Positions 1 to 9,129 of a stretch of DNA of 64,000 nucleotides are shown here, in pieces; position 1 is the first letter of the stretch; every line of letters starts with the position of its first letter. Made by a program: the position numbers and the translations under genes. This DNA comes from Actinomycetes bacterium (GTDB lineage: Bacteria; Actinomycetota; Actinomycetes; S36-B12). The stretch is taken from the NCBI GenBank assembly GCA_024639145.1, contig JAHEIZ010000003.1:62001-126000 (forward strand), written 5' to 3'. The notes under the pieces are model-generated. The model was not told where the DNA came from. It did no database searches and was given only the letters and a program-made list of their open reading frames with translations.

Positions 1-1
1 C

Positions 2-196
2 TCCATCGTGGTGCAGGATCCCGCGAACCCGTACCTGTCGAAGTTCGCAATCCAGAAGCCTGACTCGAATGGCGGTGGAAACTCGCTGATCTACAGCATT
101 CCCGCAAGTTCTCTCATCAGTGCCTATTCGACGACCCATCTCAGCCTTCCGAGTAAAGGCGTAACCCTCGACGCGAATGGCATGGCGGTCGGATAG
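2..196 (+). CDS. C-terminal fragment of a protein truncated by the window edge; function unknown
   Basis: Open frame from the window edge to the TAG at 194-196. Confidence 0.5.
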   Translation, partial: SIVVQDPANPYLSKFAIQKPDSNGGGNSLIYSIPASSLISAYSTTHLSLPSKGVTLDANGMAVG

Positions 197-275
197 CAGT
201 CACGGGCCGAGTTCACCGACATGCAGAGGGGCGGGCGGCCAATGGCCACCCGCCCCTTCGCATACCGAGCGCCGT

Positions 276-1991
276 CTAGCTGTTAGGCGGCTGGTGGAAG
301 CCCTTGTGCTCGTGCTCGAGGGCGATCTCATCAGCGGAGCTGACGCCTGCAGGCAGGTCGATCGTCATCTTCGGGCCCGTGAACCACTTCTTGGCCGACA
401 GGTGCCAGCCGATCCACAGCAGGATGAGCGCACCGATCGTGAGGATGGGTGAGTAGTTCACGAACTTCCAGTCGAACGGCACCTCCTCCGCGCTCGGCGA
501 GCCGTTCAGCCAGCGCAGGAAGCCCGGCGTGCCGGCAGGGGTGAAGGGCAGGATGAAGTAGACCGAGACAACCGCGATCTCGATGATCGCGAGCGGTGCC
601 ATCCACTTCCACTTCTTGCCGAGGTTCCACGAACCCTGCGGGAACGAGTCGCCCATGCGCCAGCGGTACCAGATCGGGATCAGGAACGACAGGAACAGGC
701 CGATGACCGCCACCGAGACCACTGCGTAGAACGCGGTCGGCACGATGATCGGTGCTTCCTCGGTGCCAATGTTGACCTCGAGGAGTGCCGGCAGGGTGAT
801 GATGATTGCCACGATTGCTGCGAGCCACACGGCGTTTGCCGGGATGTGGTTCTTGTTCAGCTTCGCCCAGTACTTCGCTCCCGGCACTGCGCCGTCACGG
901 CTGAAGGCGTAAGTCATGCGCGAGGTGCTGGTCATGCACGCGGTCGAGCAGAAGAGCTGACCGAAGGCCGAGATGAGCAGCACGAAGCCGGCGACCTTGG
1001 CATCGAGTGCCTGGGTCAAGATCACGGCCACGCCACCGCCGCCTGCCGTCACGTCGCCGGCGTTCTGCACGGCGAAGAGGAAGGCGAGCAGCAGGAACCA
1101 GCCACCGATAGCGGAGTAGAAGATCGACTTCCACAAGCCCTTGGCTGCGGTCTGCGATGCACCCTGAGTCTCCTCGGAGAGGTGAGCAGAGGCGTCGAAG
1201 CCGGTGATCGTGTACTGCGTGAGCAGGAAGCCCAGGGGCAGCACGTAGAACCAGAAGCCCCAGCCATCGGTGCTACCGCCATGCAGACCACCGGAGTTGT
1301 TCACGCGCATCGAGAAGACGTCACTGAAGCTCATGTGGCTGTCGGGCAGGACGATCAGGATCAAGATCACGAGTGCGGCGCCGAATACGTGCCACCACAC
1401 AGAGACGTTGTTGATCTTCGCCATGACGGTGCCGCCCCAGATGTTGAGGACGAGCACGATTGCCAGCACGACGATGAACATGATGAACACGCGTGAGAGC
1501 GAGTAGCCAGCTGCCCATGAGTCACTGAGCGAGCAGAGCGCGAGATCGAAGAAGGTCGCACAGCCGTAGGCCACCGAGGCGATGACCGCGAGCAGGCCGA
1601 TCAAGTTCAGCCAGCCCGTGTAGTAACCGGCCTTGGCGCCACCGAGCTTCGATGCCCACCAGTAGATACCGCCGGAGGTCGGGTAGGCGGAGACCAGCTC
1701 GGACATGCAGAAGCCGATGACCAGGATGAAGGCAGCAATGAGCGGCCAGCCGATCGAGATGGCAATCGGGCCGCCGTTGTTCCAGGCCTGGCCGAAGGTG
1801 GTGAAGCAGCCCGCCAGGATCGAGATGATCGAGAACGAGATGGCGAAGTTCGAGAAGCCCGACCAGTTTCTGGTCAGCTCCTGCTTGTAGCCCAGTTCTG
1901 CAAGACGACGTTCGTCGTCACTCATGGTGGATAGATCAGCCACCGCTGCCCTCCTCAGTAGCGCGGATGAGTCCGAAACCCCCTCGGACAA
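276..1991 (-). CDS. APC-superfamily amino acid/polyamine permease
   Basis: 571 aa, many hydrophobic helices, N-terminal APC-like 'NWSGFSNFAISFSIISILAG'; start could be downstream (MSDDERRLAELGY). Confidence 0.88.
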   Translation of the reverse strand: MSEGVSDSSALLRRAAVADLSTMSDDERRLAELGYKQELTRNWSGFSNFAISFSIISILAGCFTTFGQAWNNGGPIAISIGWPLIAAFILVIGFCMSELVSAYPTSGGIYWWASKLGGAKAGYYTGWLNLIGLLAVIASVAYGCATFFDLALCSLSDSWAAGYSLSRVFIMFIVVLAIVLVLNIWGGTVMAKINNVSVWWHVFGAALVILILIVLPDSHMSFSDVFSMRVNNSGGLHGGSTDGWGFWFYVLPLGFLLTQYTITGFDASAHLSEETQGASQTAAKGLWKSIFYSAIGGWFLLLAFLFAVQNAGDVTAGGGGVAVILTQALDAKVAGFVLLISAFGQLFCSTACMTSTSRMTYAFSRDGAVPGAKYWAKLNKNHIPANAVWLAAIVAIIITLPALLEVNIGTEEAPIIVPTAFYAVVSVAVIGLFLSFLIPIWYRWRMGDSFPQGSWNLGKKWKWMAPLAIIEIAVVSVYFILPFTPAGTPGFLRWLNGSPSAEEVPFDWKFVNYSPILTIGALILLWIGWHLSAKKWFTGPKMTIDLPAGVSSADEIALEHEHKGFHQPPNS

Positions 1992-2064
1992 TGCGAGGCA
2001 TCGGACACTAATGGCCGCAGTCTGCTCCCGTCGTGACTTCGTGAAAGTGCGACACGCGGGGCAT

Positions 2065-2082
2065 ATGTGACGGGTGTTACAA
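2065..2082. promoter_or_regulatory. Candidate LacI-type operator upstream of the permease
   Basis: ATGTGACGGGTGTTACAA, TGT..AC....GT..ACA dyad; its reverse complement resembles 9069-9086. Confidence 0.3.
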
Positions 2083-2113
2083 GAAATTCCAACATAAAAG
2101 CCGCAATTCGGGC

Positions 2114-3055
2114 CTACTGCGTGAGTACTTTCAGCAGTCGCTCGACTTCGGGACCATCGAATTCCGCGACTGCCCGGTCGTATTTCTCCATCCCCCAGCC
2201 CCAGTAATCGAAGTCAATCGGGCTGATCGAGGCCGAGATCGAGGCCCACAGGGTCCAGCCGTATTTGCTCATCAGCCCCCAGAGCCGGGCTCGGGCGACC
2301 TTGGCGGCGAGCTCCTGCGGACTCAGGCCCACCCAGTAGGCATGGACGAGCGTCTCCAGCAGTTCATCGGCCAGGGTCGACTCGCTCCAGATGTTGCCGA
2401 GTTCGAAGCTCGCCTCGTTATTGCCGGAGTATTCATAGTCAATGAGGCGGATCCGCTCTCCTTCGTCGATGAAGTTGCCGGCGAGCAGGTCGTTATTGCA
2501 GGGCACCGTGGGCTCAGGGCTCGCGGCCATGGCCCGGCGAATGCGCTCCACCTGAGGCAGGAACTCCTCGTATCTCGGCGGGAGCCGGAATCCACGCTCT
2601 CGCACGAGCGCGAGGTAGCGAGCCTGGATCTCGAACATGTTGAATTCATTGACGAATCGTGGGCCCGCGTGCAGAACACGGCAGGCATCAGCGATGCGCG
2701 GGAGGTTCGCCGGGAGCCCTACATCGGCCTCACTGAACGTGCGGCCCTCGATCCAGCCGACGATCAGAAGGTTCTCGTCGGGCAGGTACTCGACAACGGG
2801 TGCCCCTGCGCCCGATGCCGCTGCAGCCACAGAATTGCGATGCTCGTTCTCCCTGTTGATCGCCAGGGCGGATGATTCGTGCTCATAGACCCGCACCACC
2901 ACTGGGCCGTTCGGCAAGATCACCTTGTAATTGCGGTTGGTGATGCCGCCGGAGAGTGGCGAGGCCTCTCGGGCCTCGGCAAGGATCGGCACCCGGCGCA
3001 GCCGATCGGCATCAGGGAGCCCCGCGAAGGGGTCGACTTCCGCTGCACTGGCCAC
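2114..3055 (-). CDS. Aminoglycoside phosphotransferase / choline-ethanolamine kinase-like protein
   Basis: APH-like motifs 'PCNNDLLAGNFI' and 'IRLIDYEYSGNNEASFELGN'. Confidence 0.85.
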   Translation of the reverse strand: MASAAEVDPFAGLPDADRLRRVPILAEAREASPLSGGITNRNYKVILPNGPVVVRVYEHESSALAINRENEHRNSVAAAASGAGAPVVEYLPDENLLIVGWIEGRTFSEADVGLPANLPRIADACRVLHAGPRFVNEFNMFEIQARYLALVRERGFRLPPRYEEFLPQVERIRRAMAASPEPTVPCNNDLLAGNFIDEGERIRLIDYEYSGNNEASFELGNIWSESTLADELLETLVHAYWVGLSPQELAAKVARARLWGLMSKYGWTLWASISASISPIDFDYWGWGMEKYDRAVAEFDGPEVERLLKVLTQ

Positions 3056-3255
3056 GGGCAGAGAGTAGGCGAGCGGGGCCGGCCCCGCGTGTGAATGCGC
3101 TGGCGAGTGGCCCCATCCATATGGGCGCTTCAGGAAGCCCCCGATATCCGCATCGGGCTGCCTCGGCAGGGGCTAGTACGGCAGAGTTGGCCCAGCACCA
3201 TTCGGGCGCAATGCCCGATTCTCGGTGCTCGCACGCACCAGCAACGGAGGCATGG

Positions 3256-4620
3256 ATGAGCCGGCACGTTCCCCTCGACGTCGAGACCCTCAAGCGAGAG
3301 GTCGAGCTCGGGCAGATCGACACCGTCGCTGTCTCGATCACCGACATGCAGGGTCGCCTGGCGGGTAAGCGCATCCATGCTCAGTTCTTCGTCGATGAGG
3401 TTCTCGGCCACGGCACCGAAGGCTGCAACTACCTTCTCGCCGTCGATGTCGACATGAACACCGTCGACGGATACGCGATGAGCTCATGGGACACCGGCTA
3501 CGGCGACATGGTCATGCGCCCCGATCTGAGCACTCTGCACCGCATCCCGTGGCAGCCTGGCGCTGTCGGCGTACTGTGCGACGTCCTCTGGGAAGACGGC
3601 AGTCCCGTTGTCGCATCACCGCGCCAGGTTCTGAAGAAGCAACTTGATCGACTCGAGGCCGCGGGCCTAGGTGCCTTCGTAGGTACCGAGCTCGAGTTCA
3701 TCGTCTTCCTCGACACCTACGAGGAAGCCTGGATCAACGGCTACCGAAACCTGACTCCTGCGAATCTCTACAACGTCGACTACTCGATGCTTGGCGGCGC
3801 ACGAGTCGAACCGTTGCTGCGTCGCATCCGCAATGAGATGTACTCGGCCGGCATGACTGTCGAGAGTGCCAAGGGTGAGTGCAATCTCGGCCAGCACGAG
3901 ATTGCCTTCAAGTACCGCGACGCCCTCAATACCTGCGACAACCATGTGGTCTACAAGACCGGCGCCAAGGAGATCGCGTCGCAGGAGGACATGGCCCTCA
4001 CCTTCATGGCCAAGTACAACGAGCGCGAGGGAAATTCCTGCCATATTCACCTCTCCTTCCGCGGCACCGACGGCTCGATGGTGATGGCTGACGACAAGGG
4101 CGAGGAGGGCCTATCGGAACTCGGCAAGGCATTCATCGCCGGGCAGCTCGCTCACATGCGTGAGCTCACCCTCCTGTTCGCCCCGCAGATCAATAGCTAC
4201 AAGCGCTTCGTCGAGGGCTCATTCGCCCCGACTGCGATTCGATGGGGCCGCGATAACCGCACGTGCGCATTCCGCCTCGTCGGACACGGGCAGTCGCTTC
4301 GGCTGGAGAATCGCGTCCCCGGCGGAGACGTCAATCCGTACCTTGCGGTTGCCGGCATGATCGCCGCCGGTCTCGACGGCATCGACAACAAGACTCCCCT
4401 CGAGCCGATCTTCACCGGCAACGCCTATGGCAGCGACTCCGAGCGCGTGCCAACCTCGATGAACGAGGCACTCGCGCTTTGGGAGGGCTCGAACTGGATT
4501 CGTGAGACCTTCGGCGCAGAAGTACAGGCGCACTACGCCAACATGGCTCGCGTCGAGATCGCGGCATACGGAAGCGCCGTCACCGACTGGGAGCGCTACC
4601 GCAGCTTCGAGCGCCTGTAA
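3256..4620 (+). CDS. Glutamine synthetase family protein (gamma-glutamyl-amine ligase type)
   Basis: GS fold motifs (GTELEFIVF, GQHEIAFKY, CHIHLSF, NRTCAFRL, ENRVPGGDVNPYLAVAGMIAAGLDGI); start at 3256 preceded by GGAGG. Confidence 0.9.
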   Translation: MSRHVPLDVETLKREVELGQIDTVAVSITDMQGRLAGKRIHAQFFVDEVLGHGTEGCNYLLAVDVDMNTVDGYAMSSWDTGYGDMVMRPDLSTLHRIPWQPGAVGVLCDVLWEDGSPVVASPRQVLKKQLDRLEAAGLGAFVGTELEFIVFLDTYEEAWINGYRNLTPANLYNVDYSMLGGARVEPLLRRIRNEMYSAGMTVESAKGECNLGQHEIAFKYRDALNTCDNHVVYKTGAKEIASQEDMALTFMAKYNEREGNSCHIHLSFRGTDGSMVMADDKGEEGLSELGKAFIAGQLAHMRELTLLFAPQINSYKRFVEGSFAPTAIRWGRDNRTCAFRLVGHGQSLRLENRVPGGDVNPYLAVAGMIAAGLDGIDNKTPLEPIFTGNAYGSDSERVPTSMNEALALWEGSNWIRETFGAEVQAHYANMARVEIAAYGSAVTDWERYRSFERL

Positions 4621-4653
4621 TCTCATTTCTTCGTTCCCCGATCTAGGAGCACC

Positions 4654-6009
4654 ATGTTCAGCGTTATCAACCCGGCCACTGAAGAGGTCGTCACCACAGT
4701 TCCGTCGACTTCGCTCGAGCAGACCGACGAGGCCATCGCGCGCTCGCACGAAGCTCTCAAGACCTGGCGCGAGGTGACGCCCGGTGATCGCGCGAACCTG
4801 CTACGTCGCTTCTCCGACATCGTGCGCGCGCACGAGGATGAGCTCGCGCTTCTCGAGGTCGTGAACTCCGGTCACACGATCGGCAATGCCCGCTGGGAAG
4901 TCAACAACATCGCCAACGTGCTCCAGTACTACAGCGGCTCGCCCGAGCGACTCTTCGGTCGCCAGATCCCGGTTCCCGGCGGCATCGACATGACCTTCAA
5001 GGAGCCCGTGGGCGTCGTCGGCGTCATCGTGCCCTGGAATTTCCCGATGCCGATCGCCGGCTGGGGCCTTGCACCCGCACTCGCCGCGGGCTGCACCGTC
5101 GTTCTCAAGCCCGCCGAAGTCACTCCGCTCACTGCGATTCGCATCGGTGAGCTCGCGCTCGAGGCCGGTATCCCCGAAAACGTGCTCCAGGTGTTGCCCG
5201 GCAAGGGCTCGGTCGTCGGCCAGCGCTTCGTCGATCACGAACTCGTGCGCAAGGTCGTCTTCACCGGTTCGACTCAGGTCGGCCAGGGGATCATGGAGGG
5301 CTGCGCCAAGCAGATCAAGGCCGTGACCCTCGAGCTCGGCGGGAAGAGCGCGAACATCGTGTTCGCTGACTCAGATCTCGAGAAGGCCGCAGCAAGTGCA
5401 CCCGGTGGCGTCTTCGACAACGCAGGTCAGGACTGCTGCGCACGCTCGCGCATCCTCGTCGAGCGCAAGGCCTACGACCGCTTCATGGAGCTCCTCGAAC
5501 CAGCCGTGAAGAACTTCGTGTGCGGTGACCCCAATGACACCAAGACCGACATGGGCCCGCTGATCACCAAGGCTCAACTCGAGTCAGTGAAGTCCTTCGT
5601 TCCTGACGGCGCACCTATCGCCTTCCAGGGCACCGCGCCCACGGGCAAGGGCAACTGGTTCCCGCCGACCGTGCTCACCGGCACCGAGGCAGACCGCGCC
5701 TACCGCGAGGAGATCTTTGGCCCGGTCGTCGTTGTCGTCCCGTTCGAGGATGAGGCAGATGCGATTCGCATGGCCAATGACTCCGAGTACGGCCTGTCGG
5801 GCTCCATCTGGACCCGCGATATCGGCCGCGGCATTCGCGTCGCACGCGGCGTCGAAACAGGCAACCTTTCCGTGAACTCGCATAGCTCGGTTCGCTACTG
5901 GACCCCGTTCGGTGGCTACAAGAAGTCGGGCCTGGGCCGCGAGCTCGGCCCCGATGCCGTCGACGCGTTCACCGAGACCAAGAACGTCTTCATCAGCACC
6001 GAGGACTAA
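4654..6009 (+). CDS. Aldehyde dehydrogenase (NAD(P)+)
   Basis: ALDH motifs VPWNFPM, FTGSTQVGQ, ELGGKSANIVFADSD, QDCCARSRI, EEIFGPV. Confidence 0.93.
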   Translation: MFSVINPATEEVVTTVPSTSLEQTDEAIARSHEALKTWREVTPGDRANLLRRFSDIVRAHEDELALLEVVNSGHTIGNARWEVNNIANVLQYYSGSPERLFGRQIPVPGGIDMTFKEPVGVVGVIVPWNFPMPIAGWGLAPALAAGCTVVLKPAEVTPLTAIRIGELALEAGIPENVLQVLPGKGSVVGQRFVDHELVRKVVFTGSTQVGQGIMEGCAKQIKAVTLELGGKSANIVFADSDLEKAAASAPGGVFDNAGQDCCARSRILVERKAYDRFMELLEPAVKNFVCGDPNDTKTDMGPLITKAQLESVKSFVPDGAPIAFQGTAPTGKGNWFPPTVLTGTEADRAYREEIFGPVVVVVPFEDEADAIRMANDSEYGLSGSIWTRDIGRGIRVARGVETGNLSVNSHSSVRYWTPFGGYKKSGLGRELGPDAVDAFTETKNVFISTED

Positions 6010-6091
6010 TCTCATTCCTGCGGGGATGAAGCACTCGCACCACCTGCACGACACGAAATACCCCATCCGCATTGATCCCGGAAGAGGAATC

Positions 6092-6871
6092 ATGAGCAAC
6101 AGCAAGTGCAGCCGCCTCGAGGGCCGCGTAGCCGTCGTCACCGGTGGTGCCAGCGGCATCGGCCTCGCGTCGGTTCGTCGCTTCGCCGACGAGGGCGCGC
6201 ATGTCGTCATCGGCGATCTCGATCCCGTGTCGGGCGAGGCCGCGGCAGCCGAGGTCAACGGCACCTTCATTCGCACTGACGTCACGAATGCCGACGACGT
6301 CGCCGCGATGTTCAAGAAGGCCAAGGACACCTATGGCAGCGTCGACATCGCGTTCAACAACGCCGGCATCTCGCCGCCCGACGATGACTCGATTCTCGAG
6401 ACCGGGATCGATGCGTGGCGTCGAGTTCAGGAGGTGAACCTCACCAGCGTGTACCTGTGCTGCAAGGAGGTCATCCCGATCATGCTCGAGCAGGGCAAGG
6501 GCTCCATCATCAACACGGCGTCCTTCGTCGCCACCATGGCGGCGGCCACGAGCCAGATCAGCTACACCGCCTCCAAGGGTGGAGTGCTGGCCATGAGCCG
6601 CGAGCTCGGCGTGCAGTTCGCCCGCAGCGGCGTGCGCGTCAATGCACTCTCGCCTGGCCCGGTGAACACCCCGCTGCTCATCGAATTGTTCGCGAAGGAT
6701 CCCGAGCGCGCCGCTCGTCGACTCGTGCACATCCCCATGGGTCGCTTCGGCGAGGCCGACGAGCTCGCAGCAGCAGTCGCCTTCCTGGCCAGCGATGACT
6801 CCTCGTTCATCACCGCGTCGAACTTCCTGGTCGATGGCGGCATCTCGGGCGCATACGTCACCCCGCTGTAG
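6092..6871 (+). CDS. SDR-family oxidoreductase
   Basis: Rossmann TGGASGIG, NNAG, YTASKGG catalytic motif; probable start 6092. Confidence 0.92.
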   Translation: MSNSKCSRLEGRVAVVTGGASGIGLASVRRFADEGAHVVIGDLDPVSGEAAAAEVNGTFIRTDVTNADDVAAMFKKAKDTYGSVDIAFNNAGISPPDDDSILETGIDAWRRVQEVNLTSVYLCCKEVIPIMLEQGKGSIINTASFVATMAAATSQISYTASKGGVLAMSRELGVQFARSGVRVNALSPGPVNTPLLIELFAKDPERAARRLVHIPMGRFGEADELAAAVAFLASDDSSFITASNFLVDGGISGAYVTPL

Positions 6872-6883
6872 ATCGACCACGCT

Positions 6884-6947
6884 CGCGCAATCGCCGTCGA
6901 GGGAGAGGATCCGCATGTCGATCCTCCTCTTCGACGGCGATTGCGCG
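6884..6947. promoter_or_regulatory. Long imperfect inverted repeat / hairpin enclosing the start codon of the next CDS
   Basis: Left arm 6884-6911 CGCGCAATCGCCGTCGAGGGAGAGGATC; right arm 6920-6947 GATCCTCCTCTTCGACGGCGATTGCGCG; 25 of 28 positions complementary; 8-nt loop CGCATGTC contains the ATG. Confidence 0.9.
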
Positions 6948-7277
6948 TTCTGCACCCGTTCAGCCGGTTTCATCACCGCGCGCATCAAGCCGAGCACTGT
7001 GGTTCACGCCTGGCAGACCCTCGATCTTGATGAGCTCGGGCTCACTCCTGAGCAGTGCTCAACTGCCGTGCAGTGGGTAGGCGATTCCGGCGAAATTCGC
7101 TCAGGGGCCGCCGCGATTACCGCAATGCTTCGTGAGGCAGGTACCGGTTGGGCCGAGCTTGGTGCATTCGGAGAACTACCCGGAATCCGAACCCTGGCTG
7201 CCGGCAGCTATCGAGTGATTGCCTCGAATAGGCACCGATTGCCCGGGGGAACTCCCGCGTGCGAGATGCCCGACTAG
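6915..7277 (+). CDS. DUF393 / DCC-family thiol-disulfide oxidoreductase-like protein
   Basis: N-terminal MSILLFDGDCAFC signature. Confidence 0.85.
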   Translation: MSILLFDGDCAFCTRSAGFITARIKPSTVVHAWQTLDLDELGLTPEQCSTAVQWVGDSGEIRSGAAAITAMLREAGTGWAELGAFGELPGIRTLAAGSYRVIASNRHRLPGGTPACEMPD

Positions 7278-8020
7278 TGCGCTGTGCGGTAAGCCGTTGC
7301 CGCATCGAGGAAATTGCGGATCAGGCCGACATCGCGCACGCGTCGATCGGGATGCTCCGGATGCCACTGCACGCCGATCACGTATGAGCCGCGAGGGTCC
7401 TCGCACACCTCGATCGTGCCGTCAGGTGCCACGCCGGTGATCTGAAGATCTCCCGGATCCTTGACTGCCTGGTGATGCGAGGAGTTGACGGTGGCCTCGG
7501 TGCCGCCCATCGCCTTGGCGACAAGGGAACCCTCGATGAACTCGGCCTCATGGTCGTTGAACTGACCCGGCTTCACTCGATGGGTGACGTCGGAGATATC
7601 GGGCATGTTCTGATGAAGTGAGCCACCGTGGGCGACGGCCATGATCTGCAGGCCTCGGCAGATGCCGAACACGGGCATGTCGCGCTCGCGCGCGCCGCGG
7701 TACAACGCAATCTCGGAGGTGTCTCGCGATACTCGAGGAGCATCTGTGGTCTCATGCGGCTTCTCGCCGTAGAGCGACGGATCGACGTCGGCACCGCCGA
7801 CGATGACGAGGCCATCGAGACGATCGAGTACCGAGACGTCCGGATCAGTATCAGGAGGCAGGAGAACGACGCGTGCGCCCGACTCCTGGAAGAGATCGAG
7901 GTACCAGTACGGAAGCGTGGATGCCGTGACATCCCAGGCACCCCACTTTGCGGGCTCGAGGTAGGTGCTGACGCCGATAACTGGACGCGACACGTGCTCT
8001 CCTTGGTAATCGTTTCTCAA
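7274..8020 (-). CDS. Gamma-glutamyl-amine hydrolase, class I glutamine amidotransferase-like (PuuD-like)
   Basis: Motifs VIVGGADVDPSLYG, GICRGLQIMAVAHGG, GVQWHPE. Confidence 0.9.
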   Translation of the reverse strand: MRNDYQGEHVSRPVIGVSTYLEPAKWGAWDVTASTLPYWYLDLFQESGARVVLLPPDTDPDVSVLDRLDGLVIVGGADVDPSLYGEKPHETTDAPRVSRDTSEIALYRGARERDMPVFGICRGLQIMAVAHGGSLHQNMPDISDVTHRVKPGQFNDHEAEFIEGSLVAKAMGGTEATVNSSHHQAVKDPGDLQITGVAPDGTIEVCEDPRGSYVIGVQWHPEHPDRRVRDVGLIRNFLDAATAYRTAH

Positions 8021-9057
8021 TGCTGGGGCACAGCACCGGTCGAGTTTCTCACGATGAGCTCCGGGCGAAACATGAACTCATCGCGAGGGGCCGGCGTGCC
8101 GTTGATTTCATCCATCAAGGCCTGCACGGCTGCCGTTCCCATCGCATGCACCGACTGGCGCAAGGTGGTGAGGGGCGGATCGGTGAAGGCCATCAGCATC
8201 GAGTCGTCGTAGCCGATGACCGACACATCGCCGGGCACGCTCATTCCGCGCTGACGCACGGTGCGCACGACACCGAGAGCCATGAGATCCGAGCCGCACA
8301 CGATCGCCGTGCAACCAGCGGCCAGGAGATGGTGCGCGGCGGCCTGACCGCCTTCGACGGTGAAGAGGGAGTGATTGACGAGCGCTGCGGCCTCGTCGGC
8401 GCTGATGCCCGCATGTCGCTGCATTGCATCGAGGAATCCGGCGCGCTTGCGCACGACGGGCACGAAGCGGTCAGGACCAACGGCCAGGCCGATGCGCCGA
8501 TGGCCCATGGAGGCGAGGTGCGCGACGGCGAGATCCATCGCCGTGAAGTCGTCATCGGAGATGAACGGCGCATCGATGCCCTCGGCGTAGCCGTTGACGT
8601 AGACAACAGGGAGCCCGCGCTCAACGAGAGACCGGTAGCGCGACATGTCGGCGGAGATATCGGCATGACCGCCGCTGACGAAGATGATGCCCGCAACCCC
8701 GCGTTCGAGCAGGAGGTCGACGTACTCCTCCTCGCTCACTCCCCCGGGAGTCTGAGTGCACAGCACGGGCGTGTATCCGAGCTGGGCAAGCTGGGTCTCC
8801 ATGCCCTGCGCCAGCACCGGAAAGATCGGATTCTCGAGCTCGGGAACGATGAGCCCGACCAGGCCTGCGCGGGCACGTAACTTCGAGGGACGCTCGTAGC
8901 CGAGGACGTCGAGTGCGGTGAGAACCGACTGCCGCGTCGCATCGGAGGCCCCCGGCCGACCGTTCAGCACGCGCGAGACGGTGGCCTCGCTGACCCCCGC
9001 CTGCTCGGCAATCAAGGCCAGAGTTGCCTTGGGGGCCGGCGCATCGGACATAACCAC
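8017..9057 (-). CDS. LacI-family transcriptional regulator
   Basis: HTH 'LALIAEQAGVSEATVSRVLNGRPGASDATR' plus periplasmic-binding-like domain. Confidence 0.94.
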   Translation of the reverse strand: MVMSDAPAPKATLALIAEQAGVSEATVSRVLNGRPGASDATRQSVLTALDVLGYERPSKLRARAGLVGLIVPELENPIFPVLAQGMETQLAQLGYTPVLCTQTPGGVSEEEYVDLLLERGVAGIIFVSGGHADISADMSRYRSLVERGLPVVYVNGYAEGIDAPFISDDDFTAMDLAVAHLASMGHRRIGLAVGPDRFVPVVRKRAGFLDAMQRHAGISADEAAALVNHSLFTVEGGQAAAHHLLAAGCTAIVCGSDLMALGVVRTVRQRGMSVPGDVSVIGYDDSMLMAFTDPPLTTLRQSVHAMGTAAVQALMDEINGTPAPRDEFMFRPELIVRNSTGAVPQH

Positions 9058-9068
9058 ACTGTACCGAC

Positions 9069-9086
9069 ATGTAACAACGGCAACAT
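9069..9086. promoter_or_regulatory. Candidate LacI-type operator upstream of the lacI-like gene
   Basis: ATGTAACAACGGCAACAT, ATGT..C....G..ACAT dyad. Confidence 0.3.
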
Positions 9087-9129
9087 CGTGACATCGACCG
9101 AGAGGTCACCCGCATGGGAGGCTTCCTGC

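Noticed and set aside
846-1496. 216-aa plus-strand ORF antisense to the permease
   Set aside because: His/Glu/Gly-rich antisense composition; permease is unambiguous.
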